Part shown: positions 12,188-23,569 of the stretch, piece after piece
Position numbering within the stretch: position 1 is the stretch's first letter
Layout: every line of letters begins with the position of its first letter
Assembly: GCF_016808095.1 (NCBI RefSeq)
Contig: NC_068977.1
Location: forward strand, 9,670,479 to 9,734,478
DNA length: 64,000 nucleotides
Reading direction: 5' to 3'
Source of the DNA: Vigna angularis
Lineage: Eukaryota; Streptophyta; Magnoliopsida; Fabales; Fabaceae
Position numbers and translations under genes: made by a program
The notes under the pieces: model-generated
The model's database searches: none
What the model saw: the letters and a program-made list of their open reading frames with translations, nothing else
What the model was told of the DNA's origin: nothing

Positions 12188-15100
12188 TCAATCATCGTCA
12201 TCATGATCATCATCTTCATCTTCATCTTCATCTTCATCATCGTCTTCTTCTGCTTGTTCTTCTTCTTCATCGTCATCATCATCATCTTCTTCTTCTTCTT
12301 GTTCTTCTTCATCTTCTTCCTCTTCTTCTTGTTCTTCTTCTTCTTCTTCCTCTTGTTCTTCATCACCTTGTACTGTTGCTTCTAATTCATCTCCATCACC
12401 ATCATGGTCGACCAATGCGGTTATACGTTCAACTTCGATAATTTCTCGTGGTTGTGACATTTGGTCAAGTTGGTAGGCTACATCTTCCTCAACTTCATTT
12501 GAGTCTATGCGACCTCTAGGCTTCGTTTGTATTGCTACAGCCCAACCACGCTTGTCAATATTGCGAAATGGTGGATATGGCACATAATAAACCTGTCTCA
12601 CATTAGATGGTAGAATGAAAGGATCAAAAGGCCCATATCTTAATCTCTGGTTCAGTTCGACAATATTAAAGCGTGGATCGACTCTAGTACCAGCTCTAGA
12701 AGGATCGAACCATTCACAATAGAAGAGTACCACTCTGTTTGGAGAAGTAGTGCTGTTGTACTCTAACTCATATATTTTATGAATGATGCCATAGAAATCA
12801 TCATAAGACCCCTCTGTTAGGCCCTTGACATACACACCACAATTTGATGTTTTCTTTCCTTTAGACCATTCATGTGTATGGAATTTGTAACCATTGATGA
12901 AGTAAGTGTGCCATTCTTTGACACATCTCATTGGCCAATTGGAGAGATGTCTTAACTCTTGAACCGTGGGAGTTAATGCCTGATTAAAAACCTACAAAGG
13001 TAGTAACAAAATTATAAAAGCAATAGTCAAATTAACCTTGCTCTAAACGTAGGAAAAACTACGGACCTGATTTCTAAACCAATGCGGAAACTCTGAGTGT
13101 ATTCTAGCAGAAGTATTTCCTTCTGCGACTTGCTCAGCCACAACAAATGAGCTGGTACAAATGAAATTCATTAGTGTATAACAATTAAACCGTTTGAAAG
13201 ATTAAAGATGGATGATGACATACTCAAGGTACGGCTTTACTTCACTGCAATTGATCAAGACATGGACATGAGCAGAGTTGAATTCAGCATCAGTTAACCA
13301 GTGAGTGAATTCTTTCCCTGCGTGACGGCCTGATTGTCGGAAAACTGATAATGCACCTTCACGTGGTTCAACTTGCCATTGCATTTCATTTCTGACATGA
13401 GTGGGAGACAACATGAAGTTCTTGAAATAATGTGAACAAAAATAAGTTGTCTCTCTGTGCAAGTAAGCTGCACAAATTGACCCTTCCACTCTAGCTTTAT
13501 TTTTAACTGAGCGTTTGGATTCTCCCATAAACCTTTCAAAGGGATACATCCACCTGTACTGCACGGGTCCCCCAAGCCAAGCTTCATATGCAAGATGAAT
13601 TGGAATGTGCTCCATTGAATCAAAGAATGCAGGAGGGAATATTCTTTCCAATTTGCAGAGAATAATCGGGATATTTTCATCCATCTTTTTAAGGGAATCT
13701 TCCTTCAGTGTCGTGCAACACAAATCTTTGAAGAAGTTACTGATTTCTATCAGTGGATGTAACACGTGCATTGGCAAACAACTGAACGCAAGAGGGATGA
13801 AAGTCTCCATGAATACATGACAATCATGACTCTTCAACCCTTGAATAGTACCGTTCTGAACATTGGCACATCTGGACAAGTTAGAAGCATATCCATCTGG
13901 CATTCTAAGCTCCTTGATCCATCCACACACTATTCTTGTCTCGTCTTTTGACATGGTGTAATTTGCTCTTGGTTTAAATAATCGGCCGTTACCTTGTGCC
14001 TTCAACTCTAAGTCTTTTCGTCCACAATACAAAGGTAAATCTTTTCTTGCTTTCTCATTATCTTTTGTCTTACCTTTAACATCCATGACTGTGTTGAAGA
14101 CATTGTCAAAGAAATTTTTTTCTGTGTGCATGACATCGATGTTGTGTCTTAGCAAGTTGTCCTTCCAATAGGGAAGTTCCCAGAATATGCTTCTTTTAGT
14201 CCAATTATGCCATTCCCCAAACCCTTCTAGCCTATTATGACCGGATTCAGTCACTTTTGGATAGTCTTTCACTCTTCTCCACACGTGTGATCCAGTCAAC
14301 TTTGGCGGGGGCATATCCGTTTCAACTTGTCCTTTTCGAAATGCCTTTTTGTTTCTTCTAAAGGGGTGATCAATGGGCAAGAACCGTCGATGGCAGTCAA
14401 ACCAACTACTTTTCCGACCATGACTCAATTGGAATGACTTTGTATGTTCCATGCAATGTGGACAAGCTAATCGACCATGTGTGCTCCAACCAGATAACAT
14501 GCCGTACGCTGGGAAGTCATTAATAGTCCACATCAAGGCTGCCCTCATAAGGAAATTTTGCCTCCTTAAAACGTCATACGTCCAAACACCATTCCATAAC
14601 TTCTTCAAATCATCAATCAAAGGCTCCAAGTAAACATCAATCAATGATTTGGGATTAGATGGACCTGGTATTATACACGATAAAAACATGTAAGGCTTTG
14701 TCATGCACATCTCAGGTGGTAGATTGTATGGGGTAACTATCACGGGCCAACATGAATACGGTGATGCAGACGCCTGAATGTACGGGGTAAACCCATCAGA
14801 GCATAGACCAAGTCTGACGTTACGCGGTTCACTAGCAAAGGATGAATGTTTACGATTGAAGTGCTTCCAAGCTTCACCATCAGAAGGATGACGCAAAACT
14901 CCCGGAGTTTTGTTACCATCATGCCATGTCATGTGTTCTGCTGTTTGCATTGAAGTAAACAATCTTTGTAATCTTGGAATTATAGGTAAGTAGAACATGG
15001 ACTTTAATGGAATTGGTTTTTTTTGCCTCCGTCCAGCATGCATTGTCTGATATCGAGGTGAGCCACAAAACTTGCATTCCACCAACAGTGCATCATTTTT

Positions 15101-15835
15101 GCCACTGTCATTGTCAGAGAATAACATACATCCATTAACACAACAATCAATCTTCTTCACATCCAATCCCAACTTTGAAACACATTTTTTGGCTTGGTAA
15201 TAATTCTTTGGCATCAAATTGTTTGGTGGTGTCAAATCTAACATCAGTTTTGTATAGAAGTCCACTGCTTGAATGGGAACGTTCCAATTAGATTTGCCAG
15301 CCATGAGTCTAATGCACACTGACAATTTTGACTCAGATGAACCTTCAAATACAGGTAGATTTGCCTCTGTAAGTAAATTGTAAAACCTCTGCGTCGTTTC
15401 ATTTGGAGGCTCTTCATCATGACTATCGTCTGCTTCTGCAGCATGGTGACGAAGAGCATGGTCGACCATCTCTTGCATGTAGGCAAATTGATCTATCTCA
15501 CATGTATGTACAACAGTATTCGAACCTGATGCAAGCCGTTTTTCAGCTGTAGTGGAGGTCGAAGGAATTTCTTCACCATGAAATGTCCAGACCGTGTAAT
15601 TAGGCATGAACCCTTTTTGGTAAAGGTGAACTTTGACGACTTCATCTTTCAAAATGCTTGTACATTCGCACTTGATGCATGGACATCGAATCCCTCCATC
15701 AAGGGCATAATATTGATATCGTCGTGTCGTCTCCACGAACTCTTCAACTCCCATGACAAAAGATTCTTTCAAACCTCTCCTTCCACTATAACAACGGTCG
15801 TACATCCATCCACGATGGTTGGGAAAATGGGCCAT
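12188..15835 (-). CDS. TNP2-type CACTA transposase (Transposase_21), three coding exons
   Basis: The catalytic transposase of the element. The ATG at 15835 is favoured because a consensus acceptor (TTGTCACAG) ends three bases upstream and the protein then reads [14 protein letters not shown], a usual TNP2 start. Coding exon 1 (15835 to about 13220, about 872 codons, uninterrupted) contains a Transposase-associated domain with CPCIKC, the Transposase_21 core ([44 protein letters not shown]), then a DUF4218 region ([24 protein letters not shown]). The SDGF, NDF and DVMH acids are candidates for the catalytic triad (inference). Exon 2 (13067-13153) carries [11 protein letters not shown]. Exon 3 (12188-12991) is a DUF4216 region ([20 protein letters not shown]) with an extreme Glu/Asp tail. 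The exon 1/2 junction is uncertain: the best donor (13223) gives the wrong phase, while a weaker GT four bases on is in phase. Confidence 0.88.
12190..12372. repeat. TCATCT/TCTTCT trinucleotide-rich tract encoding the acidic tail
   Basis: On the plus strand, runs of TCATCT, TCTTCT and related triplets. Read on the minus strand in the transposase frame they encode about 60 almost exclusively Asp/Glu residues. Expansion of a triplet microsatellite is the simplest origin. The Phe-rich plus-strand frame is a shadow. Confidence 0.85.
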
Positions 15836-16382
15836 GTTCTGTGACAAGCCAAACAAATACAAACTTAGCCAAAACAGCAACACTCCATGTGACATAAGTA
15901 ATAAACCTATTACTACTGAAGTCGAACATGGAAGGCAATTTCAACACTATGGTCATAGGCATTCAATAAGGCCATGCAAAGACAAGTCCTCAGTATTGAA
16001 ATGCATTAAACATCCTAAGGGGTTGTGTATTAAAGTTGGAGGAGACAACTTATTACACCCGAAGTTCTCTTATCTAGAGTACTTCCACATATTTTGTACG
16101 TTCTAAGTGTTTATAGTATTTTTACCCTTCTCATTTCATTGAGAATGTGTGTAGTACCATAGGATTTTAAATGACTACTTAACTTAATCAAGTTGTAGCC
16201 TAATAAATGAAAGACAATATACATGAACATACAATATAAAGATGAACATAATTTAGGCAATCAAATATCTATAGAAGCATGGATATATAATACATATAAA
16301 CATAATTGAGGCAATGAAATAGCTATAAAAGTATGTACTGACAATCACATTAGTGAAAATACCCAAAGTATTTATGTTCTAA

Positions 16383-16880
16383 AAACTCAAACTTTGAGTT
16401 TAAGGTAATTCTTTGCTTTTGACATGTTTCCTAGCTTCATTCCACTACTACTTTACACATGGTAGGATGTTCACATTACTTCAAATAAGTGTACATTAGG
16501 TGTGGTTGCAAATTCTCACCTTTTAAGCACACTTTTATACCTTCCAACTACTCAAAATTTTAGTTGTACCTAATTCTTTGCTTTTAAATAGTTTCCTAGG
16601 TTTATTTCACTACTTTACACATGTTAGGATGTTCACATTACTTAAATTTAGTCTACATTAGTTGTATTTGGAATTGTTCACCCTTTGAACACACTTTTTA
16701 GGTGCTAAATACTAAAACTTTTAGTTTTAGGTATTTATTTGTTTTTCAGTACTTTCCTACCTTGATTTGACTAAGTTATACTTGTTAGGATGTTTACATA
16801 CCTTAGAATGAGTCTACATTAGGTGAAATGACAATTTCTCACCTTATAAGTACACTTTTATAGCTACTAAAAAATGAAAC
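16383..16880. repeat. Tandem array, three units of about 165 bp
   Basis: Three successive imperfect copies, each containing a (T)TTGAGTTTA-like start, CTTTGCTTTT, TTTCCTAG, CACTAC/GACTAAG, TTAGGATGTTCACAT, a CTACATTAGGTG-like block, CTCACC and ACACTTTTA. The unit recurs, more diverged, near 19045-19375. Confidence 0.75.
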
Positions 16881-16959
16881 TTCTAGTGCTAATTTTGGTT
16901 TAAAAATGCTGCATAATTGGCTATAGCAGCTGTGACTTGAAGGATCTACTTCTTTGTGT

Positions 16960-17175
16960 GCATTGTGAATGTTTGGAAAAGTTTATTTGGCCATTTTAAA
17001 CTTGTGTGCACTGTTCATTTGGTCAAATTTTAGCCTACATGCAAAATCACTTCAAAAACCGTAAATTTTGCTTAAATTTGGAAGTGAATTAGTGATTTTC
17101 GAGTGTACTATGATTCCTTGTTGTTTCAATGTTTAAACACCTTTAAATTGATGATATAAAGTTGCTTGAATCATC
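16960..17175 (+). repeat. Left arm of a large imperfect inverted repeat in the CACTA intron
   Basis: This segment (ATGTTTGGAAAAG ... CACTGTTCATTTGG ... GCAAAATCACTTC ... TTTAAACACCTTTAAATTGA) is the approximate complement of 18130-18345. The arms lie about 1 kb apart. Confidence 0.65.
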
Positions 17176-17282
17176 ACTTAAGCTTTACAAACACTGCCAA
17201 TCATTTTTGGGTTTGAAAGCACACTTTTGAAGTCCATTTTCTGGTGCAGTTTTCATTCTTAGTGCTGTTTGATTTTGTATAC

Positions 17283-17545
17283 TTTGTATTTTCGAATTGT
17301 GCCCTCATATCTATCTTTCTTTTATGTTTTAAAACTTGTATATATAGTTGTTTTACTGTTTTGGTTAATGCTTTAATATTATGACCACTTTTAGTGTATC
17401 TTACTAACTAGTTTTAGGTTCTAGGGTGTCATATTTTGAGTTCTAAGTTGTTTTTGTAGTGTGACTTTCTCATTAGCATTGATTTACCATCCTAAACTTG
17501 TTAGGACAGTTTGTTTCAAGTTTCTTAGGTTGATTTATTGCAGTC
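17283..17545 (+). repeat. Direct repeat copy 1, about 260 bp
   Basis: Shares long blocks with 17781-18042: CTTTCTTTTATGTTTTAAAA, TATGACCACTTTTAGTGTAT, AGGTTCTAGGGTGTCATATT and AAACTTGTTAGGACAGTTTG. The offset is about 498 bp. Confidence 0.8.
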
Positions 17546-17780
17546 ATCAAAATTTGACCATTCTAGTGCATTTCTAGTAGCCCTTTTGAGGTTTTACTGG
17601 TGATTTCAATATACTGTAATAGGAATCAGTTCTGCAGTCCATTCTTAGTCATTTCTAGGAGGTAACAACTTCTGTAGAGACTTTTAGGCCTGTTTAACAG
17701 ATTGCTCATCATCATTCTTACCAAATTTACCATGGTGTAGTGTAATTTTAGGTCACTAAATAGTCAAATCTTCTATTTCT

Positions 17781-18042
17781 TTGTGTTTTCGAATTGTCCA
17801 CTCATTTCTATCTTTCTTTTATGTTTTAAAACTTGTGTACATACTTCTTTTACTGTTTTGGTTACTACTTTAATACAGTTTGCATTATGACCACTTTTAG
17901 TGTATTCTACTAACTAGTTATAGGTTCTAGGGTGTCATATTTTGAGTTATAAGTTATTTTTTTATGTGACTTTCTAATTAGCATTGATTTACCATCTTAA
18001 ACTTGTTAGGACAGTTTGTGTGAAGTTTCTTAGGCTAGTTTA
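17781..18042 (+). repeat. Direct repeat copy 2, about 260 bp
   Basis: Second copy of the repeat at 17283-17545, with scattered substitutions and small indels. Confidence 0.8.
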
Positions 18043-18129
18043 GTGCAGAATAAACAATTCAAACAAGTTCAGCAAGGTGAAAAGCTACAATTAATGGGTG
18101 AATCTTCATAAACACGTTTGGAAATATAA

Positions 18130-18345
18130 ATTGATGTTTTTAGCAACTTTGTATCATCAATTTGAAGGTGTTTAGACACTGACCTAGCAAAGAAACACAT
18201 TGCACTCAAAATTGACTAGTTCACTTCCAAATTAAGGCAAATTTGATGGTTTAGGAAGTGATTTTGCATATGAACTCAAATTTGGCCAAATGAACAGTGC
18301 ATAGATGTTTGAAAAGGTGAAATACACTTGGAAAAATGTTTAAAC
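18130..18345 (-). repeat. Right arm of the imperfect inverted repeat, with further copies to 18900
   Basis: Approximate complement of 16960-17175 (TCATCAATTTGAAGGTGTTT, GAAGTGATTTTGCAT, AAATGAACAGTGCA). Related partial copies follow around 18600-18690 and 18765-18900 (TATCATCAATTTGGATGTG, AAACACTGAAACAGCCAA). Confidence 0.65.
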
Positions 18346-19044
18346 TGCACTGAAATGGACAGATTAAAAAAAAACACCCCTATTGTAGCCAATTATGGAA
18401 CACTTTTTACACAAAATTTGGACCACAATGTAGAAATCAAGGGAATCAAAACTGGACAGTAGAATCAATGACTCAAGGAGGTCATAATACACTAGATCTA
18501 AAGAATAATGTTTGGTAAATTTAAAAAACCACATGAAATGCCCACTGCACCAGAAAATGACTTTCAAAATGGTGGTTTTAAGGCCAAAAATGCTTGGAAG
18601 TGTTTCAATAGCAAAAGTGATGCTTGAAGCAAGTTTATATGATCAATTTGAAGGTGTGCAATCACTTAAACAATAAAGATAAAGACTACACCAGAAAATC
18701 AGTGGTCTACTTCTAATTTTAAGCAAAATTTGGTGGTTTAAAAGATGATTTTGTACAAACACGTTTCAACACATAATTTGCAGTTTTGAGGAACTTTGTA
18801 TCATCAATTTGGATGTGTTTAAACACTGAAACAGCCAACAAACACACTGCAGCAGAAAATCACTAGTTCACTTCCAATTTTAGGCACATGACTTTAGACA
18901 AAACTAGGAAATGAATATGTAAGCTGGAATTCAACTCAGCCAAACCAAATTCACTGATTAAGATGATGAAGTAACATTAAGGAACACTGGAAGTACAAGC
19001 AGAACAAGTACAAAGACGATTTAAACCCATTTGTCTCCTTTTTA

Positions 19045-19375
19045 GTAAACTTTTTTAGGTTCTAACAACTCAAAATTTGAGTTTTAGGTCAATGTTTGCT
19101 TTTGAGTAGTTTCCTAGTCTCATTTCACTACTTTAGACTTGTTAGGATATTAACATTAGTTATTGTTAGTCTACTTTAGCTGAATTGCCTCTTTCTCACC
19201 CTTTTAGTAGACTTTTAGGTAGTCAAATTTTGAGATTTTGCTACTTCATCCAATTTGACATCTCTATTAGCTTCATTTAAGTACTTTAAAGTTGTTAGGA
19301 TAACAACAATATACTTTCTTTGGTTATATTAGGTGAATATCAAAATTGTCAACTATTTTTAGAACACTTTTTATG
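19045..19375. repeat. Two further diverged units of the about 165-bp array
   Basis: Blocks TGAGTTTTAGGTCAATG, TTTCCTAGTCTCATTTCAC, GACTTGTTAGGAT, CTCACCCTTTTAGTAGAC recur in the same order as in 16383-16880, followed by a more diverged second copy. Confidence 0.65.
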
Positions 19376-20180
19376 TTTTAACTACTTCAATTTTGAGACT
19401 TCACAATTGAAGTCCAAAATCATATGTTCAACTTTAAGACACGTATCTTTGAACATGTTGAAGGCCAAATTAATCACTGGAGTGCCCTTAACCACTACCA
19501 GGTGGAGTAAAGTTAATAAAGTTTAACCTAAGAGATGGTCTACTTTAGCCTTAGTAAGGAATTTTCAGTTTTTTAGTTAATATATAAACTATAAAACAAC
19601 TATAACTTTGGTTCCTCCTTCTACTTTCGTAACTTGGGGGATTCATGATAGTATATAACCAACATATATGCATGTTGGTTTGTCCTTGTACTCTACTTCA
19701 TCCTTATAGTTACATCATGAATTGGTGTAATGAAATTGGCTATACTTAAATGTTAAAAGGTTGGGTTGTTGTTATACCTTGTTTACAGGAATGTTTGAAC
19801 CAATTTTCCAAGGTTTAAGTATTTTAGAACATGTTATAGGGTCGAGTTTTACTTTTTCTGCAGATTTTGTGCAATAAAATTCAAGTTTTGGCATTATTAG
19901 TTCATATCACCAAGGCTAGACATGGTATCATTTCCTTATAAGTTAATATCTTGCTACACAACCACTTAAGGACAGATTGAAAATGAAAATAAAAAGCTGG
20001 AACATATTCACACAATTCACAACAGAACCAAAAACACCAATGCTAACAAATAATTAAATTTCAACCTCATGATCAAGTTCAATAATGCAGAGCTGGAATG
20101 GTAGGAAATTCATTATGGATGACATCAATTACAAATAAAACTTACAGGTTATAGATTTTTCAACTGAAGCTACCACTTAC

Positions 20181-20525
20181 AGCTGCCTGAAACTTCCCTA
20201 TTCAACCAATATTCTGTTTCAGCTCCTCTTCCTAAAGATGCTACCTAAAATGAATAAGGTCTCTAAGTTGGAAACTGCACCACAGCACTTAAGGTCATCA
20301 CAAACCAACAATATAAACATCAATCCAAATGTTAACACTAAACCAATAAACAGTTAAGGCAATACAAAATGTAACAAAGTGAAAACTTAAACAAGTATTG
20401 ACAAGGATCAAACAAGAGTTTCTATCACATGTCTACTTCCCCTACTCTTTTATCAATAAAGAACCACCTCTTCAATGTTTTCTTGTCACTGCTCTTGGGG
20501 TAACAGTCCATCAACTGCTGAGCTT
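20181..20525 (-). other. Exon-like islands inside the CACTA intron (origin unknown)
   Basis: Two minus-strand stretches look like spliced exons. One is 20181-20244: acceptor TTTTAG, donor GTAAGT, reading VASLGRGAETEYWLNREVS in one frame. The other is 20425-20525: acceptor TTTTTAG, ending at a TGA, reading AQQLMDCYPKSSDKKTLKR and then WFFIDKRVGEVDM. A third open stretch at about 20570-20640 includes CFITFQFDKKMNKWTQTPDF. The amino-acid composition looks protein-like and differs from the surrounding AT-rich repeats. No family is recognised. They could be captured host exons or unannotated CACTA exons; chance cannot be excluded. Confidence 0.3.
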
Positions 20526-22159
20526 CTAAAAATAATGATCATATATTTGATTTACTTTTAAGTACTTGAAAATCTGGTTATAAGAATCATTTCAACAAAT
20601 GGAAATCTGGAGTTTGAGTCCACTTGTTCATCTTCTTATCAAATTGGAAGGTAATAAAACACTTGCAGGCATGTATTCAAAAAGCTTCTTTTTTAAATAT
20701 ATAATTCTAAATAATTAGTGGCATCAATAGAATTGGGAAATTTTTTAGGTTTGATGGATGTTACAGAAAATATTCACAGGAAAATGCTATAATCAACATT
20801 CAATCAATTAAAATACCAAAAATGCTTGAGATCTATACAAGTTGGCCTTAATTGACAGCTAAATATTATTGAGGTTACCTTGAAATATGGTTGAGTAATA
20901 CGTAGGTGCTAAGGTCATACACATTCAAATAACTTGTAAAAGACAAGGTTGAAAGAGTAAAGGGATCAATGAATGTATGCACTGAGTGTGAAAGGGTAAA
21001 GGCATCAATGAGAGTTCAAAGAGTAAAGCCATCAATTTTGGCAGCTGAGTGTGAAACCCTCTGTCTCAATTTAACTTCTTGCCTTTGACCAAGTGAAAAT
21101 GAAGAAGGACAAGAAAATGGTAATTAAAAAAGTATCACAGATGACTCTATTTTAGTTTGTAGCTTTGGATGACAGGGGAAGCTTATATGAAGTGGTAAAT
21201 GACCAACTAAGGCTTGCACTGTGAAATACAATATATATTGAACAAAGAGATGATTGACAGTAGTACTTTTTTTATTTTAAGTCACATTGAATGAAAAATA
21301 CAGGGATATAATGATGACATCAGAGCACATGGGAATGATGAAAAGAAAAAGAAGATTTGATGCAGAGACTGATGCAGGATTTCTAGATGAAAGAATTCAT
21401 AATTTTTAACCTACACGCTCCAGCAAAGAGATCTTTGTATTTTTTCAAAATGAAACCTATTTATGGATGGAAACAACATAAATTGGATGGAAGCAAGTCC
21501 CTACTCCATTGATCTCAAGCATAAGCTATACGAATTTAAAGTAAAACTTGCAGTAAAAGTGTGTATAAAATAAATTTTTTGTTTCTGGTAAATATTTTCT
21601 GCTCTTGTTACTCGATAGTCAACAGTGGATTAGATTTGGTGATTTGGAAAGTACTTAGAAGTTTTTAAGTCCAAGGTGCCCAACCCTACTATTATATGAA
21701 GAACACTTTCACTCTTTGGCAGCAAGAAAGCACACACTACACTAAAGACAGCGTCTTGAAATCCGAATATGGAAGGTGAATTCATCTTCCAATTGGTATA
21801 ATAGGGTAATGTATCTTTATGGATGTCAAAGCAAAGAACCTAACAAGGAAACAACTTAGGTATGCTAGGGTGCAAGGGTCCTATTAGCTGAATGAAATTA
21901 CTATTTCAAGTGTTTGTTTTACACACAACATATGACCATAATTACTATTTCAATGTCTACCATTTACAGACAACATATGAGCAGAATTAAAGCTAAAAAT
22001 AGGAAGAACAGTAAAATTTTAAAATATGACATCCAACTAATATTTTCCATGGTTAAATGGTTTAGAACAAGTTCAGAACAAATTCACAAAGCTAAAAATT
22101 TAAGCAAAACAGTGAAAACAATATGAAAAATAGCAAAAATGAGGAGTAAAGAGACTTAC

Positions 22160-22540
22160 ATATCGACGACAGACAAGTCCAGCAGCTGGGTTTTCTTGGA
22201 TTGTTGCCTCCTCCACGCACCACGAAGCCCCTACTCACCGTTGTGCCCTCCTCCACGAAGCCCTCCTGACGCACCCACAACAAATTTGTGACGCAGCCCC
22301 TGCAACCACGGAACGTTGGGGAATGTTGGTGACTGAGACGACCTCCGACAACAAAACCTCCCAAATTTGGGCAATGTTGGTGACGGTTTGATGGCTGGAA
22401 GAAACGAGAAAGCTGGTGAGGGTTTGATGTCTCCGACAAAGGGGGAATGCTGGTGTGAGGGTTCGAAGAAAGAAACGCAATATTTTGGCTCCAAAAATGA
22501 AAGTTAGCAGAGGGAAACCAAGTCCGCTGGGTTAATTACA
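22160..22540 (-). promoter_or_regulatory. Putative non-coding first exon / promoter-proximal region of the CACTA genes
   Basis: This GC-richer block lies just inside the right subterminal repeats and ends in a consensus donor (GTAAGTC). It contains several short overlapping minus-strand frames (up to 115 codons) without recognisable domains, as expected for a transcribed leader rather than a conserved protein. The role is inferred from its position and from the En/Spm arrangement, in which the promoter lies at the end from which both genes are read. Confidence 0.4.
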
Positions 22541-22757
22541 CGAGCACCTTACCGAGGGTCATATATCCTTCGGTAAGTTAATTCACTAAAGCCAATACTA
22601 ACGGCCCAAAGACCTTCGGAAAACAATCCTTCGGTAATGAGTGCATTTCACCATGGCCTTCGGTAATCATCTTTGTGACCGTCGGAAACGCAATTTTACC
22701 GAAGGGCAAAAGGCCGTCTGTAAAAACCCTTCGGTAATGCCTGAATTTCTTGTAGTG
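22541..22757. repeat. Right terminal and subterminal repeats of the CACTA element
   Basis: Multiple copies of TTACCGAAGG / CCTTCGGTAA and near variants in both orientations, ending with TTTCTTGTAGTG at the terminus. Confidence 0.85.
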
Positions 22758-23564
22758 TGAGATGAATAAATGGTTGTGGTTTTTGAACGAGCGTTCCAGG
22801 GAGGAACGACTCTTGTATTGAATATTGGGATTGGTAAAGTATGACTGTGGGCATGCTAATGCTGGCAGTTTATCTTGATGTTCCGTGAGTACTCATCCTC
22901 ACGTAGAGGAGGGTAGGTCATGTGTGGGAACGGCAGGAGGTCCTAATCCTTAGGGGTACTTTGGATAGGGTTAACCTCGGGTGGCAGCTGTTGAGTGTAT
23001 CCCAGTTACTACATCACCCGGGTGCACGAACGTCTGTAGCTACACAGCTTCATACAGTCCGGACGGTCAGTCTAGTGAAAATTTCTGTATCGTTATATAT
23101 ATGTTGAACTATTATTGTGTTGTTGGAATGTTTAATTTTATATGTTGATGTGTGAATTAAATTACATAATCTTACCCTTTGTTTTTCCTTGTGTTGTCTC
23201 GTTCTGGTACGTCTGTCTTGTCAATTGCAATGATCATCCTTGTGGATGTGAGCAGAAGGAGACGCCTTGTTGGAAGAAGTGATTGAAGAGGAGAACCTGG
23301 TGGACGTTGAAGTTAAGGCCGAGTCTTAGATCGTCCGGTTGATTTGTTTTGATGTTAGTTGTTTTGTTTAGATCGTTCGGTAGTTGTTTCTTTTGTAAAC
23401 CATTCGATCCTGTCTTCTTTTCTTATGCTGTTAAATTGTATTTAACTCTGTACTTAACGCCGTTCGGTGTTTGAGCGTTTATATTAGTGTAAGACTGCAC
23501 TGTTTGATTATGAAATGTAATTAATTCTATTATATGGTGATTACTGTATTTTTGGGATGTTACA
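22758..23564 (-). repeat. Solo LTR of Ty3/gypsy family, second part
   Basis: Continues the LTR begun at 7678. It contains the complement of the conserved block also seen at 46739-46950 (ACCCGGGTGCACGAACG, CATACAGTCCGGACGGTCAG) and ends GGGATGTTACA at 23564 before the TSD ATCTT. The first three bases (TGA) are the CACTA target-site duplication. Confidence 0.88.
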
Positions 23565-23569
23565 ATCTT

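Larger units (their letters stand above)
15839..22159 (-). other. Long 5' intron of the CACTA transcription unit (inferred)
   Basis: A consensus donor on the minus strand (CGATAT then GTAAGTC, exon end 22160) near the right terminus and a strong acceptor three bases before the transposase ATG (exon start 15838) frame a 6.3-kb interval without transposase coding. It is occupied mainly by degenerate direct and inverted repeats, with a few exon-like islands. That it is spliced out is inference; the splice-site strings are visible in the sequence. Confidence 0.5.
9553..22757 (-). mobile_element. CACTA (En/Spm) DNA transposon, 13.2 kb, complete ends
   Basis: The left end is CACTACAAAAAAG (9553) and the right end is the complement of CACTACAAGAAA (finishing at 22757). 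The first eight bases of the termini are identical and similarity extends into the first TTACCGAAGG motif. The element is flanked by a 3-bp direct duplication TGA (9550-9552 and 22758-22760), the size typical of CACTA elements. Both subterminal regions carry many copies of TTACCGAAGG or its complement. Inside, on the minus strand, are a TNP2-type transposase gene and a TNPA-like gene. The order from the right end is putative non-coding exon, long intron, transposase, second gene. The element sits within a solo LTR, so it is younger than that LTR. Confidence 0.95.

Noticed and set aside
12077..12385. Plus-strand Phe/Ile-rich frame
   Set aside because: Shadow of the triplet tract that encodes the acidic tail of the transposase on the other strand.
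22092..22494. Overlapping minus-strand frames at the right end of the CACTA
   Set aside because: No domain and overlapping frames; better explained as a non-coding first exon of the element.
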